DNA from: an uncultured Clostridia bacterium
GTDB taxonomy: Bacteria > Bacillota > Clostridia > Lachnospirales > Lachnospiraceae
Reading direction: 5' to 3'
Assembly (NCBI GenBank): GCA_946629525.1
Contig: CAMOXU010000010.1
Span: 1-41,291 of the forward strand
Length of the DNA stretch: 41,291 bases
Below the pieces are notes generated by a model. The model saw only the letters and a program-made list of their open reading frames with translations, was not told the DNA's origin and made no database searches. Below, in pieces: positions 41,101-41,291 of this stretch. The position numbers and the translations under genes were made by a program. The number at the start of each line of letters is the position of its first letter. Position 1 is the first letter of the stretch.

Positions 41101-41291
41101 CTGAGCGGCGGGACGGCCGATCCGGGCTTTTCGACCACGGAATCGACGATGGTCGGACCGGATCCCTTTGGCGGGTCACCTGCTGATGGCAGTTCGGATC
41201 CGTTCGGTGCAGGCGCGGGAAGCTTCGGCGAAAGCGCGGATCCGTTCGGTGCAGGCGCGGGAAGCTTCGGCGAAAGCGCGGATCCGTTCGG
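38152..41291 (+). CDS. Large pseudokinase with Hsp70-like domain and repeat regions (3' end missing)
   Basis: Open to the window edge; at least 1046 residues. Residues 9 to about 300 are a Ser/Thr-kinase fold: glycine loop IGEGDLGRVF (16-25), Lys41 in AALKV, APEL and DIYSLGMIMYVLLN. The catalytic HRD is replaced by S157-L158-S159 (ISLSVKPSNIL), removing the catalytic Asp, while K161, N164 and Asp177 (DAG for DFG) remain, so it is a predicted pseudokinase. Residues about 310-690 are acidic, Pro/Glu-rich and repetitive (22-residue and 12-residue repeats). Residues about 695-850 resemble a degenerate Hsp70 nucleotide-binding domain: AYVTIESGASKEDYEARRQM then LAAGLKSVTVLDDAAVNALG, and VIHDYSGFRSSLLRFD. 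The end holds perfect 14-residue DPFG repeats. There is no signal peptide and no membrane segment is visible. Confidence 0.85.
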   Translation, partial: METIKIWPGWEIKEQIGEGDLGRVFRIERTDAGVTREAALKVIGISGDAGEIKRLRKMGMDEESILEIYEDRKDQLLAAAARLSCLRTACGIASVEDIDSSWDEETSSWSIQIRSEFLESLDAYGKRAGEMLPEEIARMGRDISGALMTLEKEGIISLSVKPSNILRNSEGAYKLSDAGINEGTGRLAASKVGSIFSWDAPELVRAGNYDGTSDIYSLGMIMYVLLNRGQRPFLPEDGSMKRWMRIRIANEKRVSGEALPKPACGDEKLQEIVMKACAPNAQDRYQNAGELREALEYWLFGQKYGMAPAKASAIQESPIKSEAVELPSEEPQAAEAVQPGDPEVVNFAAPPEAEIPAGPHEADIFTEPAEEPVEAENVQLCGMGAEIFAATSEEPEAEIPAETHAAEDIFTEPAEEPEAEIPVETHAAEDIFTEPAEEPRAEIPALPEEEGILRVKADEEPESDADDAPWKVSLFKKTVEEPEIGTAPVLSEESDAGRQDPPETNFFGMPEQSVVPETPDLPEQPAVPETPDLPEQPAAEPEFGSGALFHMPDDMDVREEKAEEPDMIPRESLFGGFGEEDEATALVDDSDREALSRPESLFHMDNAEKSLDDSVSDFFRSAGDLDEEKPDNEAAPVTESRPEVPGTQESQAGGFFGWAGQGPSQEEDQYGATIVEAPDILPAREAEKEALPPTADLFIYIFQRDDRLYGIHSVVSENGGGARFKMKSDVLETGLFETILGNLKNRSSLPIENAYVTIESGASKEDYEARRQMVLAAGLKSVTVLDDAAVNALGIFAEELTGQEGDHYVLSVIHDYSGFRSSLLRFDTGDGTRISVLKSAPTGRVVDPMENPAFVMDRMLQDNCRVDGVDYSDRVERVLVDNRNRPLMGSVGQGSYDPYYNEAYGSIFRRANLYEGIEALKGLAYVSGCEKGEKKGVHLNLSVYEEPVRTQSEENYAGATEQKGSFVFPGAESSGREAEFGRDLSGGTADPGFSTTESTMVGPDPFGGSPADGSSDPFGAGAGSFGESADPFGAGAGSFGESADPF
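39328..39480 (+). repeat. 66-bp repeats within the pseudokinase gene
   Basis: Two nearly identical 66-bp units (39328-39393 and 39394-39459) and a partial third encode a 22-residue motif containing EEPEAEIP and HAAEDIFTEPA. A further pair of 36-bp units at 39694-39729 and 39730-39765 encodes VPETPDLPEQPA. All are in frame, so copy number could vary without disrupting the protein. Confidence 0.85.
41197..41291 (+). repeat. Perfect 42-bp tandem repeat at the window end
   Basis: Units 41197-41238 and 41239-41280 are identical, and a third begins at 41281 and is cut by the window. Each encodes DPFGAGAGSFGESA. Exact identity at DNA level points to recent or ongoing expansion. Confidence 0.95.

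Noticed and set aside
1-41291. CRISPR array, phage or integrated plasmid
   Set aside because: The tandem repeats lack spacer structure, no cas, integrase, transposase or phage structural genes are seen, and most genes are housekeeping.

Overview
The window reads as chromosomal DNA of an anaerobic Gram-positive bacterium, most likely a Lachnospiraceae-type Clostridium relative of moderately high GC. Reasons: strong AGGAGG-type ribosome binding sites throughout, the order dgt-dnaG-rpoD-trmK-nif3, a fused TGS/uridine-kinase-like nucleoside kinase, a PyrBI pair, and the ppx-ppk1 arrangement. Genus and species cannot be read from the sequence. No tRNA, rRNA, CRISPR array, transposase or phage gene was seen.

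Layout. 1-3.1 kb: a leftward glycerate module (glycerate kinase, GntP-type permease), with a divergent CdaR-type sugar-diacid regulator at 3.08-4.18 kb and a shared control region. 4.3-6.2 kb: a zinc-ribbon NUDIX hydrolase, a degenerate 40-bp tandem repeat and a TPR-like protein with a very acidic tail. 6.5-7.8 kb: an HPr phosphocarrier domain fused to a D-lactate-type dehydrogenase. 8.2-11.5 kb: an esterase and an aminopeptidase P, separated by a 250-bp palindromic element that looks mobile. 11.7-14.4 kb: acyl-CoA synthetase-azlC-azlD behind a near-consensus promoter. 14.6-16.4 kb: two overlapping AraC-type regulators and a PP2A-like phosphoesterase. 16.5-21.0 kb: an unknown leftward gene, a DEAD-box RNA helicase, an AlaA-like aminotransferase and a truncated binding-protein-like lipoprotein. 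21.2-28.6 kb: dgt-dnaG, rpoD-trmK-nif3 and the nucleoside kinase. 28.8-29.2 kb: the RNase P RNA. 29.3-30.7 kb: leftward pyrB-pyrI. 31.1-41.3 kb: ppx, ppk1, UDP-galactopyranose mutase, a CapA-like protein and a very large pseudokinase that runs off the right end.

How it works together. The left module would import and phosphorylate glycerate under CdaR control. The HPr-dehydrogenase fusion suggests a physical link between phosphoenolpyruvate-dependent signalling and fermentative NADH reoxidation. The central block is replication, transcription and tRNA housekeeping. The right block pairs polyphosphate synthesis and breakdown with cell-envelope sugar and capsule-like functions and a degenerate kinase carrying an Hsp70-like domain.

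Most worth a second look: the HPr-dehydrogenase fusion (His15 kept, regulatory Ser46 replaced by Asn); the pseudokinase/Hsp70-like protein; the palindromic element with flanking direct repeats and a shorter relative near 21.1 kb; the leaders of cdaR and ppx; the Lys/Ala-rich tail on Ppk; and the recurrence of degenerate intergenic tandem repeats of 11, 26-27, 38-39 and 40 bp.
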